Numbered from the stretch's first letter, positions 32,306 to 41,251 are shown. The stretch: 64,000 bases of DNA from Hallerella sp964501065 (GCA_964501065.1 CAZCRF010000005.1:1-64000); one strand, 5' to 3'. The notes: generated from the sequence alone by a model not told the origin. Numbers and translations: made by a program.

Positions 32306-33904
32306 ATGAAGAAGAAGATTCTTTTCCAAGATACGTCTTTCCGCGATGGATTCCAGTCCATTTTCGGCGCGCGAGTTTTTACGGAGGATTTTATGCCGGC
32401 GGTGGAAGCGGCCGCGGCGGCGGGCATCACCCATTTTGAAGCCGGTGGAGGCGCGCGTTTCCAGGCTCTGTACCAAAACTGCGGCGAAGACGCTTTTGAC
32501 ATGATGGACACGTTCCGGAAGACTGTCGGCCCCAAGGCCCGTCTGCAGACTCTCGCCCGCGGCATCAATGTCGTCGCCTTGGCCCCGCAACCGTATGACA
32601 TGATCAAGCTCCATGCGGACATGTTCAAGAAGCACGGGATGACGCGGATCCGCAACTTCGACGCTCTGAACGACGTGAACAACCTGATTTATTCGGGGAA
32701 GTGCATCACGGAAGCCGGTCTAGAACATGAAGTCGTCGTGACGATGATGGAGCTTCCCCTCGGATGCACGGGGGCGCACGACCCGGAATTTTACGAAAAG
32801 ACTTTGAAGAGCATCCTCGACGCGGGAGTGCCGTTCGATTCCGTCTGCTTCAAGGACGCCTCCGGTACGGCGAACCCGATGAAGGTCTATGAGACGTTCA
32901 AGCGCGCGCGCAAGCTCCTCGGCGACAAGGTCGAGTTGCGCATCCATTCCCATGAAACTTGCGGCACGGGACTTCGGCAATATTTGGCGGCGATTGACGG
33001 CGGTGCTGACGGTGTCGATTTGGCGCGCAAGCCGCTTTCCGGCGGAACTTCCCAACCGGATCTGTTCAGCATGTACCACGCCCTCAAGGGGACGGATTTC
33101 GCTCTGGCCTTGGGCGAGGACGGCATTGTCGACGACAACGCCATTCCCAAGCTCATGGAGGCGAACAATGTCGCGGTCGAATGCCTCAAGGACTACAATT
33201 TCCCGCCGGAATCCCGTCAGATTTCTTCGGACGTGATTTTCTCCCCGATGCCGGGCGGTGCTCTGACGGCGAACACGCTCATGATGCGCGAAACGAAGAC
33301 CTTCCATCTGTATCCGCAGGTCATCGCCAACATGTCCGAATGCGTTCGCCGCGGCGGATTCGCCTCGTCCGTCACGCCGGTGTCGCAGTATTACTTCCAG
33401 CAGGCCTATGTGAACACGGTGAACAAGAGCAAGGGTCTCGACACGTGGCACAAGATGACGGAAGGCTACGGCAACATGATTCTAGGTTATCTGGGCAAGA
33501 CTCCTTGCGAACCGGATCCGGAACTGGTGAAAATCGCAGCGGAGCAGATGGGCAAGAAGCCCTTCGCCGAAGCTCATCCGGGAGTCAAGTGCGCCGCGGA
33601 AATCATCGAACCGGGCATTCCCCAGGCGAAGAAACTCCTCGAGGAGAACAACCTTCCCGTCACGGACGAGAACATCTTCATCACAGGCTGCCTCCAGACG
33701 AAGGGCGGCAACAAGGGCATCGACTTCCTCAAGGGCAACCGCCACATCGGCGTCCCCAAGAAGGATCCGAACGCTCCCGCTCCGGCAGCCAAGGCAGCCC
33801 CGGCTACGGTCAACACGAGCGGCATGAAAGTCCAGGCGACGAACACTTACCGCGTCGCCTTGAACGGGCAGAGCTGGGACGTGCAAGTCAGCACACTCAA
33901 GTAA
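32306..33904 (+). CDS. Carboxyltransferase subunit of oxaloacetate decarboxylase/pyruvate carboxylase type, without biotin domain
   Basis: A 532-residue protein. The N-terminal TIM barrel has DTSFRDGFQSIF with metal-binding residues and LRIHSHETCGTG (HxH metal ligands), plus CFKDASGTANP with the active lysine. After the PYC/OADA helical domain there is an Ala/Pro linker (about 488-502) and then only about 28 residues resembling the start of a biotinyl domain (TYRVALNGQSWDVQV); the EAMKM biotin site is missing. The biotin carrier must therefore be a separate protein. ATG with AAAAGGAA. A GGGGG/CCCCC hairpin sits 14 bases before the start. Confidence 0.85.
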   Translation: MKKKILFQDTSFRDGFQSIFGARVFTEDFMPAVEAAAAAGITHFEAGGGARFQALYQNCGEDAFDMMDTFRKTVGPKARLQTLARGINVVALAPQPYDMIKLHADMFKKHGMTRIRNFDALNDVNNLIYSGKCITEAGLEHEVVVTMMELPLGCTGAHDPEFYEKTLKSILDAGVPFDSVCFKDASGTANPMKVYETFKRARKLLGDKVELRIHSHETCGTGLRQYLAAIDGGADGVDLARKPLSGGTSQPDLFSMYHALKGTDFALALGEDGIVDDNAIPKLMEANNVAVECLKDYNFPPESRQISSDVIFSPMPGGALTANTLMMRETKTFHLYPQVIANMSECVRRGGFASSVTPVSQYYFQQAYVNTVNKSKGLDTWHKMTEGYGNMILGYLGKTPCEPDPELVKIAAEQMGKKPFAEAHPGVKCAAEIIEPGIPQAKKLLEENNLPVTDENIFITGCLQTKGGNKGIDFLKGNRHIGVPKKDPNAPAPAAKAAPATVNTSGMKVQATNTYRVALNGQSWDVQVSTLK

Positions 33905-33923
33905 GTCCGAAGCTTCAAAATGG

Positions 33924-33947
33924 AAGCCGCCCTCCGGGCGGCTTTTT
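33924..33947 (+). terminator. Rho-independent terminator after the carboxyltransferase gene
   Basis: Perfect stem AAGCCGCCC / GGGCGGCTT with loop TCC, running into TTTTT. Confidence 0.9.
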
Positions 33948-34050
33948 CTGTACTACAACAAATGGAGGAATTCCGCGTTCAGGGAGTCGTGCGGAAATCA
34001 TAGCGATTTGAAAAGAAGTTGCGGAGATGGAGAATATATATGTTTGGACT

Positions 34051-36774
34051 ATGCGCATTCCCGTTGCCGTTTTCATTTGTTCCGTTTGGATGCTTTGCTG
34101 TTGCAGCGACGATTTGGAATCTTCCGCGCCGAATGCCGAGACTTCGCCTGTGCCGTTCAGCCGGACGGCTCCGGTGATTTTCACCGAAGTGACGCCGCAG
34201 AGTCTGGATTACGAAGACGAGGACGGAGAAAAGTCCGATTGGCTGGAAATCTTCAACCCGGCGGACACTGCAGTGAACCTTTCCGGGTATTCCCTTTCCA
34301 ATTCCATCGAAGCTCCCGGGATGTGGAAGTTCGGGAATGTCGTCGTCCCGCCGCAAAGCTTTTTGATTCTCTTCTTTTCCAAAAAGGACCGCCCGGATTA
34401 CGTCTTGCCCTCGGATTCGACGGAGATGATCGGGTCGGGGGCTTGGGGTTGGAGCGATGCGCAAAATTTTCCCGTTGCCGGGACCAGTTCGGCAGAACCG
34501 TGGGCGTTCCCCGGTTATGTTCTTGTGGAAGACGGCAAGCGTTCCATTTCGGGGCAAATGCAGCTCGGGTCGAACGAGGAGCTCGGTTGGAGCAGCGCGT
34601 GCATTTTCGTCGGAGTCGGAAGCGGTTCCTCTTCGGACGCATACGATTTGAGGAGTGCAGACCAGTTGCTTCTCACGGGATACTTGACGAAGGGGGAACC
34701 TCTCGAAGTTCGTTTGACGCAGCCCGATTTGGACGATTGGAAGGCTTGGGCCGCGCAAATCGTCGGGACGGGCGATTCGACGACGACTTATGCGGTGACG
34801 TTGCCGACAGGGACGAAGTTCCCGGACTTGGAGAACATTTACGGGACGAGGTTTGCCGCCGTCAGCGGAAATTATCATCCGGTGCAGTTCAAGTTCTCCT
34901 CGATTGTGGCGCGGAATCAGGGCCACTTTCCCCACGTGAATTTCAAACTTCCCAAAGAAGGCGGGGAAGTATTCCTGTTCGATTCCGCGGGTGTTCTTCG
35001 CGATTCCATCGCCTATCCGAAAGTTCCCAAGGGAATGTCCTATTCCTTTGTGGGGGACGGGTGGGGCTTCGCTTCGCCGACTCCTCTCGGCATCGGGAAT
35101 TTCGCCTATGCGGCGCAAACGGAAAATTCTTACAGTTTGCCGAATTCGGGATTCTATTCCGAAGCTTTCACGGTTTCGTTCGGCAGCGATTCTACGGGAA
35201 CCGTTCGCTGCGAGGTGGGAGGAAAATCTCCGACGGAATCCAGCCCCGCCGTCGCCGGGGAAATTGAAATCTCGGAGACGACAGTCTTGCGTTGCGCCAC
35301 GTTCCGCGAGGGGGAGCTTCCGAGCGAGGTGACGACGCGCACCTACCTTTTCGAATCGCAGCCGTCCGTCGTCGCGGCCTTCATCACGGCGGATCCGAAC
35401 CAGCTGTTCGATCCGGATTCGGGAATCTACATGGAAGGCCCGGAGGCGAGTGCCGAAGAGCCGCATTACGGGGCGAATTATTGGAAGGACAAGACCATTC
35501 CCGCAGAAATCACCTTTTTTGAACCGGGCGTGAATGCGCCTGCTTTCATGGAGAATGTCGGGTATGAAATTTTCGGAAATTACAGCCGTGCCAATCCGAA
35601 AAAATCCTTTGCACTCAAATTCCGCAAGCGTTTTGGAAAATCCAAGCTGGAATATCGGATGTTCCCCGAGTTCCCGAACGTGACGGAATTCAAGGATATC
35701 GTCTTCCGCAACAATGGCGGAAATTACAACCAGGATTACATCCGCGATTATCTCAGTTCGAGCATTAGCGAGGGGCTGGGAGTCGATTACCAGAAGAGCC
35801 GCTTCGCCGTCGTCTTTTACAATGGAGAGTATTACGGAATTCACGAGATTCGCGAACGGTTGAATGAAAATTACTTTGTAAGCAATTACGGCTATAGCGG
35901 AAACGCCATCGATTTGCTGAAGGCGGACAACTCCATCTCTTCCGGCTCGGCGTCCGATTACATCGCGCTAGAAGACTACATGGAAGGTCACGACCTTTCC
36001 GACAGCGCGGCTTACGCCTACGTCGCGTCGCAAATGGACATTGACAACTACATCAGTTACGTGCAGACGGAAATGTTCGTGGCGAACCAGGACTGGCCCG
36101 CGAACAATTTGAAAAAGTGGCGTTCCACGGCGCCGCTGACCAAGTGGAAGTGGGCCCTTTACGATTTGGATTGGGGATTTTCGAACGGGCATTCCCAGTA
36201 TTCGAAGATAGACATGTTCCATTTTATTGCGGATTCGACGGCGAGCGGCTACCCGAACGGCGCGGAATACACGGTCCCGTTCCGCAGCTTGTTGAAAAAT
36301 GAAAATTTCCGCAGGCGATTCATCAACCGATTTTCCGCTTTGGTCTCGACGAAATTCTCTGCCGATTCGGTGCTCTTGCGAATCAACGCTTTGATGGCGG
36401 AAGTCAACGGGGAAGTCTCGCGTGACCAGGAGCGTTGGAATCTCAGTGCGAATTACATGGAGAACCAGTTGGAAGTCATCAAGGATTTTGCAAGGGAACG
36501 CCCGGCAAAAGTCGTTGAAGAGATGCGCGAATTTTTCGGGCTTGGCGAAGTCCAAAACGTGACGGTTTCTGCAAACGGATGCGGTACGGTTTCCGTGGAT
36601 GGAATTCCCGTCCGCGGCGAGAAGGTCGTGCAGCTGTTCTCCGAAATTCCAGTGCCGCTTTCGGCGGAAAACGGCGCGGGTTGTACATTCCAAAATTGGT
36701 CGGACGGCGAAACTTCGGCGACGAGGATTGTCGTTCCGCAGGCAGGTGCGAAGTACCGGGCGCAATTCCGCTGA
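34051..36774 (+). CDS. CotH-kinase-type lipoprotein with lamin-tail-like domain
   Basis: A 907-residue surface protein. From ATG 34051 it starts MRIPVAVFICSVWMLCCCSDD, a lipoprotein signal; the ATG at 34027 adds 8 residues and is also possible. Residues about 40-150 look like a lamin-tail (LTD) domain (DWLEIFNPADTAVNLSGYSLSN). About 350-440 resembles a chitobiase-type C-terminal fold (SGFYSEAFTVSF). About 445-800 carries the CotH domain: NPKKSFALKFRKRFG, NNGGNYNQDYIRD, GEYYGIHEIRER and WKWALYDLDWGF, phrases known from CotH kinase-like secreted proteins. The end has an InlB-like repeat (VSANGCGTVSVDG...FQNWSDGE). Enzymatic activity in this bacterial form is not shown. Confidence 0.82.
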   Translation: MRIPVAVFICSVWMLCCCSDDLESSAPNAETSPVPFSRTAPVIFTEVTPQSLDYEDEDGEKSDWLEIFNPADTAVNLSGYSLSNSIEAPGMWKFGNVVVPPQSFLILFFSKKDRPDYVLPSDSTEMIGSGAWGWSDAQNFPVAGTSSAEPWAFPGYVLVEDGKRSISGQMQLGSNEELGWSSACIFVGVGSGSSSDAYDLRSADQLLLTGYLTKGEPLEVRLTQPDLDDWKAWAAQIVGTGDSTTTYAVTLPTGTKFPDLENIYGTRFAAVSGNYHPVQFKFSSIVARNQGHFPHVNFKLPKEGGEVFLFDSAGVLRDSIAYPKVPKGMSYSFVGDGWGFASPTPLGIGNFAYAAQTENSYSLPNSGFYSEAFTVSFGSDSTGTVRCEVGGKSPTESSPAVAGEIEISETTVLRCATFREGELPSEVTTRTYLFESQPSVVAAFITADPNQLFDPDSGIYMEGPEASAEEPHYGANYWKDKTIPAEITFFEPGVNAPAFMENVGYEIFGNYSRANPKKSFALKFRKRFGKSKLEYRMFPEFPNVTEFKDIVFRNNGGNYNQDYIRDYLSSSISEGLGVDYQKSRFAVVFYNGEYYGIHEIRERLNENYFVSNYGYSGNAIDLLKADNSISSGSASDYIALEDYMEGHDLSDSAAYAYVASQMDIDNYISYVQTEMFVANQDWPANNLKKWRSTAPLTKWKWALYDLDWGFSNGHSQYSKIDMFHFIADSTASGYPNGAEYTVPFRSLLKNENFRRRFINRFSALVSTKFSADSVLLRINALMAEVNGEVSRDQERWNLSANYMENQLEVIKDFARERPAKVVEEMREFFGLGEVQNVTVSANGCGTVSVDGIPVRGEKVVQLFSEIPVPLSAENGAGCTFQNWSDGETSATRIVVPQAGAKYRAQFR

Positions 36775-36799
36775 CGGGGTGGACAGCTTTGAAAATCCG

Positions 36800-36828
36800 T
36801 TGACAACATGAGCGGATAAGGTTATTTT
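36800..36828 (+). promoter_or_regulatory. Sigma-70-type promoter upstream of the first secreted paralogue
   Basis: TTGACA (36800-36805), 17-base spacer, TATTTT (36823-36828). It precedes the AGGAGG ribosome-binding site and ATG at 36872. Confidence 0.6.
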
Positions 36829-36847
36829 AATAGTGACTTTTGGGAAA

Positions 36848-36910
36848 GTCGTTTGGCGTTAGGAGGTCAAAATGAAACAAGTTCTCGCATTGTTGTTGCT
36901 CGCGTTGCCG
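36848..36910 (+). repeat. Direct repeat A, copy 1 (leader and signal-peptide start)
   Basis: About 62 bases spanning AGGAGG, ATG and codons for MKQVLALLLLALP are nearly identical to 38177-38239, with only a few mismatches before the ATG. Confidence 0.85.
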
Positions 36911-37753
36911 ATTTGGGCGGTTGATTTGGATTCGGCTTTCGTCTTGAATTCAAAGGCTGTAGATGTGGGCGAAAATATATACATGTACGATTCCTCTATG
37001 GAAGTGTGTTGTGGCCCCGACTTCATTTTTGAAACGGGAATGTATTACCCTTGGGTAAAGGTGGATATCCCACAAAACGTCGCTTTGGACGGCAGCTATA
37101 TGAATGATGAGGGCGTATTCGTTTACCGTTCGGAATTGGACAGCATGGTCGCAGTCATTCTGGACTTCTCTTCGAGGCTGATGACGTTGGAGGGGTTGCA
37201 GTACAAAGCGGAATGCCCGGTCCATTTGGCGGAAGACTCCTCGTCTTTTGTGGAGGATTCGCCGTGTCCCCACAACTGGGACTTGGAAGCGGTTCTCCTT
37301 TTTGAGTTGTCTCGTCTGCAAACCCTAGGCGTGCTGAAAATTTCAGCAGAGGAAGCGGATTCCATTGCGGAGGTAGTTTCTTCCCGGATGGAAAGTGCGC
37401 TGGATAGTGGGGCTGATTTTGAATTTTTGGTGTATCGTTACGATGCAGAAAAATTTGAAAACAAGGACACCGCCTACGTCCAAAAAACGACGATTGCAAG
37501 TGCGCTCTCCTATTTCCCGGAGCTGACTGGGATTGCGCAAAAAAATAAAGGCCGAGGGGTTTCCCACGTAATCTCTTTGGGGCAAAAGACATTCCTCGTC
37601 ACGGGCACGAAACCGGGCGCGTCGTACAGGCTCTTTTCCGCGAACGGGGTGCTTTTGAAGAGCGGGCGTCTGGAATCCGGTGGAAAAATTCAAACGCCGA
37701 CAGTCCCGGCGGTGCTGAAAGTCGACGGCGGCAAGGCGTTCTGGTTGAAGTGA
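36872..37753 (+). CDS. Secreted protein with conserved ends and unique middle (paralogue 1)
   Basis: A 293-residue protein beginning MKQVLALLLLALPIWA, a signal peptide with AGGAGG upstream. The middle (about 20-235) is acidic and has no recognisable domain. The last 50 or so residues, from FLVTG to FWLK, form a beta-rich tail also found in the paralogue 1.3 kb downstream; it resembles the C-terminal domains of sorted surface proteins (YRLFSANGVLLKSG is like the NG-x-x-x-x-x-G phrase of type IX tails). Function unknown. Confidence 0.72.
   Translation: MKQVLALLLLALPIWAVDLDSAFVLNSKAVDVGENIYMYDSSMEVCCGPDFIFETGMYYPWVKVDIPQNVALDGSYMNDEGVFVYRSELDSMVAVILDFSSRLMTLEGLQYKAECPVHLAEDSSSFVEDSPCPHNWDLEAVLLFELSRLQTLGVLKISAEEADSIAEVVSSRMESALDSGADFEFLVYRYDAEKFENKDTAYVQKTTIASALSYFPELTGIAQKNKGRGVSHVISLGQKTFLVTGTKPGASYRLFSANGVLLKSGRLESGGKIQTPTVPAVLKVDGGKAFWLK
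37642..37753 (+). repeat. Direct repeat B, copy 1 (3' end of paralogue 1)
   Basis: 112 bases encoding NGVLLKSG to FWLK plus the stop are, as read by eye, identical to 38905-39016. Weaker similarity without indels extends back to 37594 and 38857. Confidence 0.88.
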
Positions 37754-37763
37754 GAATGCCAAG

Positions 37764-37783
37764 GTTTGTAAAATTTTACAAAC
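37764..37783. promoter_or_regulatory. Perfect 20-bp palindrome upstream of a promoter
   Basis: GTTTGTAAAA and its exact reverse complement with no gap. It lies 4 bases upstream of the -35 box of the next promoter and lacks a following T tract, so an activator or repressor site is more likely than a terminator. Confidence 0.5.
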
Positions 37784-37787
37784 GTGG

Positions 37788-37816
37788 TTGACGTCACGAT
37801 TTTTGAAGTGTAGTTT
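37788..37816 (+). promoter_or_regulatory. Sigma-70-type promoter for the 113-residue secreted protein
   Basis: TTGACG (37788-37793), 17-base spacer, TAGTTT (37811-37816). Confidence 0.55.
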
Positions 37817-37849
37817 TATGTCTAGAATTTTACTTTTTAGGATGATGGT

Positions 37850-38191
37850 ATGGACAAAATCAGAACATATGCGTGGATTCTGCTTACTTTGTCGGGAGTG
37901 CTCTGGGCGCAAAATGTTATTTCCGTGGAGGCTTTTGACGAGCAGGGCGGCAATCCCGGGCAAATGACGCTGCGTCTGCGTGTGGTGAACGGTGGGGCGG
38001 ACACGGTGGAAGGTGTTCGGTTGCGGTATTTCTTGAAATACGAAAAGAGTCGTAAGCTGGTGATGGGGCAGACGGTGAAGCAGATTTACGGGCGCTTCGT
38101 CGCGAACACGCTCACAATCCATCAAAATTCCCAAGTCCATCGCGTCGATTTCGACCCGATAGTCCCCACCATGGAAGTCGTTTTGCGTTAG
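37850..38191 (+). CDS. Small secreted beta-rich protein, possibly carbohydrate-binding-like
   Basis: A 113-residue protein with a signal peptide (MDKIRTYAWILLTLSGVLWA). The mature part has the phrase MTLRLRVVNGGADTVEGVRLRYFLKYE, which recalls the first strands of CBM3-type cellulose-binding modules; the similarity is short and the call is tentative. Its stop TAG overlaps the AGGAGG of the next gene, so the two are translationally linked. The last codons fall inside direct repeat A. Confidence 0.6.
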   Translation: MDKIRTYAWILLTLSGVLWAQNVISVEAFDEQGGNPGQMTLRLRVVNGGADTVEGVRLRYFLKYEKSRKLVMGQTVKQIYGRFVANTLTIHQNSQVHRVDFDPIVPTMEVVLR

Positions 38192-38239
38192 GAGGCCAAG
38201 ATGAAACAAGTTCTCGCATTGTTGTTGCTCGCGTTGCCT
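38177..38239 (+). repeat. Direct repeat A, copy 2
   Basis: Second copy of the leader/signal-peptide repeat (first at 36848-36910). In this copy the region before the AGGAGG also encodes the last residues of the upstream gene. Confidence 0.85.
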
Positions 38240-39016
38240 GCGGTTGGGGCGGAATCCGTCGAAGTGGAACAAACTCCGTTTCGTCCGTGGACGGCTATTT
38301 CCTTTGAAGAGGGCTTCTTGCCTTTTGACAAATCGGGGATCTGTGCGGAAGATTCCTTGGCGGAAGTCGTTCACTGCTCTGAGGATGGAAACGTCGCTTA
38401 TTATTCGACTCTCGATTCCGATTACGCCGTTTTCCTTCGGGGGCTTGGATTTGAAATTTGGGGCGTACAGGAAACGTATTCTTTTTCGGATTCTTCTTAC
38501 CAATACAAAACGACACTTGCGGACGTGGTGAAGCATGAATTCTTGAAATTCCAAGAATGGGGGATAATCGACATATCGGCGGACAGCGCGGCGACTTTGA
38601 TTGATAAAATGCGTAAAATTATGGGAGGTTTTAACGGCATTCGATACGATTATGGGAGGGCTTGCGATACGGGGGATGGTGTTTGGGGGCTTCTCGCGGA
38701 TTCCTCTTATATGTTATGTCAAGGGTTTCCCATTTATGGTGGGTCGTCCATTCCTTCCGAACTTTTGGAGCTGCTCCCCGAACTTGCGACCGCTCGAGCA
38801 CTTTGGACGAAATCTCCCGGTGTTTGGGGCTTCCGGAGAATTTCTTCGGGGACCTTCCTCGTCACGGGCGCGAAATCGGGCATGGCGTACAAGCTGTTTT
38901 CCGTGAACGGGGTGCTTTTGAAGAGCGGGCGTCTGGAATCCGGTGGAAAAATTCAAACGCCGACAGTCCCGGCGGTGCTGAAAGTCGACGGCGGCAAGGC
39001 GTTCTGGTTGAAGTGA
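38201..39016 (+). CDS. Secreted protein with conserved ends and unique middle (paralogue 2)
   Basis: A 271-residue protein with the same first 13 residues (MKQVLALLLLALP) and the same last 37 residues as paralogue 1, apart from one or two changes, but an almost unrelated middle (about 20-215). Shared weak phrases in the middle (DLEAVLLFELSRLQTLGVLKIS versus DVVKHEFLKFQEWGIIDIS) hint at very distant homology. Exported; the tail may be a sorting or surface-attachment module. Nine bases after the stop of the 113-residue gene. Function unknown. Confidence 0.7.
   Translation: MKQVLALLLLALPAVGAESVEVEQTPFRPWTAISFEEGFLPFDKSGICAEDSLAEVVHCSEDGNVAYYSTLDSDYAVFLRGLGFEIWGVQETYSFSDSSYQYKTTLADVVKHEFLKFQEWGIIDISADSAATLIDKMRKIMGGFNGIRYDYGRACDTGDGVWGLLADSSYMLCQGFPIYGGSSIPSELLELLPELATARALWTKSPGVWGFRRISSGTFLVTGAKSGMAYKLFSVNGVLLKSGRLESGGKIQTPTVPAVLKVDGGKAFWLK
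38905..39016 (+). repeat. Direct repeat B, copy 2 (3' end of paralogue 2)
   Basis: Second copy of the 112-base repeat (first at 37642-37753). Confidence 0.88.
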
Positions 39017-39074
39017 GTGCGTTGCGTTTAGACGCGCTGCGCCAAAAGGGGATGCCGCCTTTCGATTGTTTTTC

Positions 39075-39080
39075 TACATT
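39075..39080 (+). promoter_or_regulatory. -10-like TACATT, 6 bases before murJ
   Basis: TACATT ends exactly 6 bases before the ATG at 39087; there is no Shine-Dalgarno. Same geometry as at mnmE. Confidence 0.4.
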
Positions 39081-39086
39081 CGCGAA

Positions 39087-40658
39087 ATGAACAAGGCAAC
39101 CCTCATTATCGCTGCGAGTCTGATGGCTAGCCGCGTCCTCGGCATCTTTCGCGAAATGCTATTGGCGCGAGCGGCCGGCGTCACGGCGGAAAAGAATGCG
39201 CTGGACTTGGCATTCTTGATTCCGGACATCTTGAACCATGTCGTGAGTACGGGATTCCTGTCCATCATCTTCATCCCCATCTTTTTCGGTTACAAGGCGA
39301 AGAACGATGAAGACGGCGCCTGGAAATTTTTCAGCAACATCTTGAACACTCTCGGAATTTTGTTCCTTGCGCTTATCGTTCCGTCGTTTATTTGGATGCG
39401 CGAGTTGATCACCCTATTTACGTCGGCGGCCGATTTGCCTGCTGAACTTTTGGACCGGGCGACTTATTTCGGACGCATCATCTTGCCGGCCCAGCTTTTC
39501 ATCTTTGCGGGGAGTTTCCTCGTCGCCGTGCAGCATACGCGCAAGCAGTTCGCCATTCCGTCCCTCACCGGGGTTGTCTACAATTTGGCGATTATCGTCG
39601 GAGGCATCTTGGGAAAATCCCATGGGCTCGAAGGCTTTGCATGGGGCGTCCCTGTCGGCGCGTTCGTCGGCTTTTTCGTGTTGCAGATTGTCGGGGCTTA
39701 TCGCGGCGGAGTCCGTTATTATCCCGTCTTCAATCCTCGTCATGCGGACGTCATCCGTTACGTGAAAATGATGATTCCCATGTCGTTTGGCGTGGGCAGC
39801 ATGTTCGCTTTCGAATTCGTCATCCGCAGCTTTGGGGGGATGTTCGAAGCGAGCGGGATTTCAAGCTTGAACTACGCTTACCGCGTGATGTACACCCTCG
39901 TTGCGGTGTTCGGCTTTTCGGTCGGCGTTTCGAGCTATCCCGACATGGCGCGCCTTGTCAAGGAGAACAAGTTTGTCGAGTTGAACCGTCAAATTTGGTC
40001 TAGCCTGTCGCGGATGTTCTGCATTTTAGTCCCGGCCGTGGTGACGGTTTGGGCGTTATCGTTCCCCATCGTGCGGATTCTTTTTGAACGCGGGGCTTTT
40101 TCCCGGGAGACGACGGAGTTCGTGGCGAAGCTGTTGCATTGGTATTTGCCGGCTAGCCTCGGGCTTTGCCTGCAGGCCGTCTTGGTGCGCGCCTTTTACG
40201 CGAAGGAAAAGATGTGGACCCCGACTCTCATCAACACGGGCATTTTCCTGTTGACGATTCCCGCTTACCTGCTCCTTTCGAAGGACTTCGGGATTTACGT
40301 CGTGCCGATTGTCGGCGCTTCGGGAGCGTTTTGCCAAGTCGTCGCCATGGTCTTCCTTTGGGCGCGGGATACGGGGACGGAAGGGATGCGGCATGCGTTG
40401 CAGAATATCGGACGCGCGCTGGCGAGCTTTGCCGCGATGGTCGTCGTCGCCATTGCCATAGAAAACATCTCCTACGACTTTGTCCGCGAAACGTCCTTGT
40501 TCTCTCTTGTCGTCTATTCCGGAATTGTCGGTGCTGTGCTGTTCCCCGTGAGCCTTGTCGTCCAAAAAACAATCGGGTCGGACGATGCCGGAATCATCTT
40601 GCAGGAACTTGTCGGAAAGATTCTCCGCAAAGTACGCCCGTTCTTGAAAAAAATGTAA
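39087..40658 (+). CDS. murJ: Lipid II flippase MurJ (MviN family)
   Basis: A 523-residue membrane protein with about 14 helices of the MOP superfamily. The N-terminus has LIIAASLMASRVLGIFREMLLA, the MurJ signature, and GFLSIIFIPIFF; IRILFERGAFS is the conserved loop of the second half. MurJ moves the peptidoglycan precursor lipid II across the inner membrane. The start MNKATL is chosen over a 7-residue extension because of the -10 box placement. The C-terminus ends in a basic helix. Confidence 0.93.
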   Translation: MNKATLIIAASLMASRVLGIFREMLLARAAGVTAEKNALDLAFLIPDILNHVVSTGFLSIIFIPIFFGYKAKNDEDGAWKFFSNILNTLGILFLALIVPSFIWMRELITLFTSAADLPAELLDRATYFGRIILPAQLFIFAGSFLVAVQHTRKQFAIPSLTGVVYNLAIIVGGILGKSHGLEGFAWGVPVGAFVGFFVLQIVGAYRGGVRYYPVFNPRHADVIRYVKMMIPMSFGVGSMFAFEFVIRSFGGMFEASGISSLNYAYRVMYTLVAVFGFSVGVSSYPDMARLVKENKFVELNRQIWSSLSRMFCILVPAVVTVWALSFPIVRILFERGAFSRETTEFVAKLLHWYLPASLGLCLQAVLVRAFYAKEKMWTPTLINTGIFLLTIPAYLLLSKDFGIYVVPIVGASGAFCQVVAMVFLWARDTGTEGMRHALQNIGRALASFAAMVVVAIAIENISYDFVRETSLFSLVVYSGIVGAVLFPVSLVVQKTIGSDDAGIILQELVGKILRKVRPFLKKM

Positions 40659-40697
40659 TTTGCCCTTGGAAGTTCAACATCTTCTAGGAGACAAATT

Positions 40698-41237
40698 ATG
40701 GAACTCAAAGGCTCTAAAACCGAAAAGAACCTGATGGAAGCGTTTGCCGGGGAATCCCAGGCGCGCAACAAGTACACCTATTACGCTTCGAAGGCGCGCA
40801 AGGACGGCTTTGTCCAGATTGCGAATCTTTTCGAAGAGACGGCGAACAATGAAAAGGAACACGCCAAGATTTGGTTCAAGTATCTGCACGGTGGGGAAAT
40901 TCCCGATACGACGGTCAACTTGAAAGACGCCGCGGACGGCGAAAATTTCGAATGGACCGATATGTATGACCGGATGGCGAAGGAAGCCCGGGAAGAGGGC
41001 TTTAACGAGATTGCGGCGAAGTTCGCCATGGTCGGCAAGATTGAAAAGGAGCACGAGGCTCGCTACCGGAAACTGTTGAAGAATATTGAAGACGGCCTCG
41101 TCTTTTCGCGCGACGGGGACAGGATTTGGCAGTGCTCCAACTGCGGTCACATTGTCGTCGGCAAGAAGGCTCCCGGCGTCTGCCCGGTCTGTGGACATCC
41201 GCAGAGCTTCTTCGAAATCATGAAGGACAACTTCTGA
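40698..41237 (+). CDS. rbr: Rubrerythrin
   Basis: A 179-residue peroxidase of anaerobes. The ferritin-like four-helix domain (about 1-140) has the diiron ligands in GESQARNKY, NEKEHAKIW and KIEKEHEARY. The rubredoxin domain (about 145-179) has CSNCGH and CPVCGHP with its four cysteine ligands. It reduces hydrogen peroxide using electrons from rubredoxin or NADH-linked partners. The ATG has CTAGGAGA upstream and the gene is followed by a strong terminator shared with mscL. Confidence 0.95.
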   Translation: MELKGSKTEKNLMEAFAGESQARNKYTYYASKARKDGFVQIANLFEETANNEKEHAKIWFKYLHGGEIPDTTVNLKDAADGENFEWTDMYDRMAKEAREEGFNEIAAKFAMVGKIEKEHEARYRKLLKNIEDGLVFSRDGDRIWQCSNCGHIVVGKKAPGVCPVCGHPQSFFEIMKDNF

Positions 41238-41251
41238 TTCTGAATACGTGA

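Noticed and set aside
33979..35844. A 621-codon minus-strand frame opposite the CotH-like gene
   Set aside because: No recognisable domain, skewed composition, and the plus strand has clear LTD and CotH segments.
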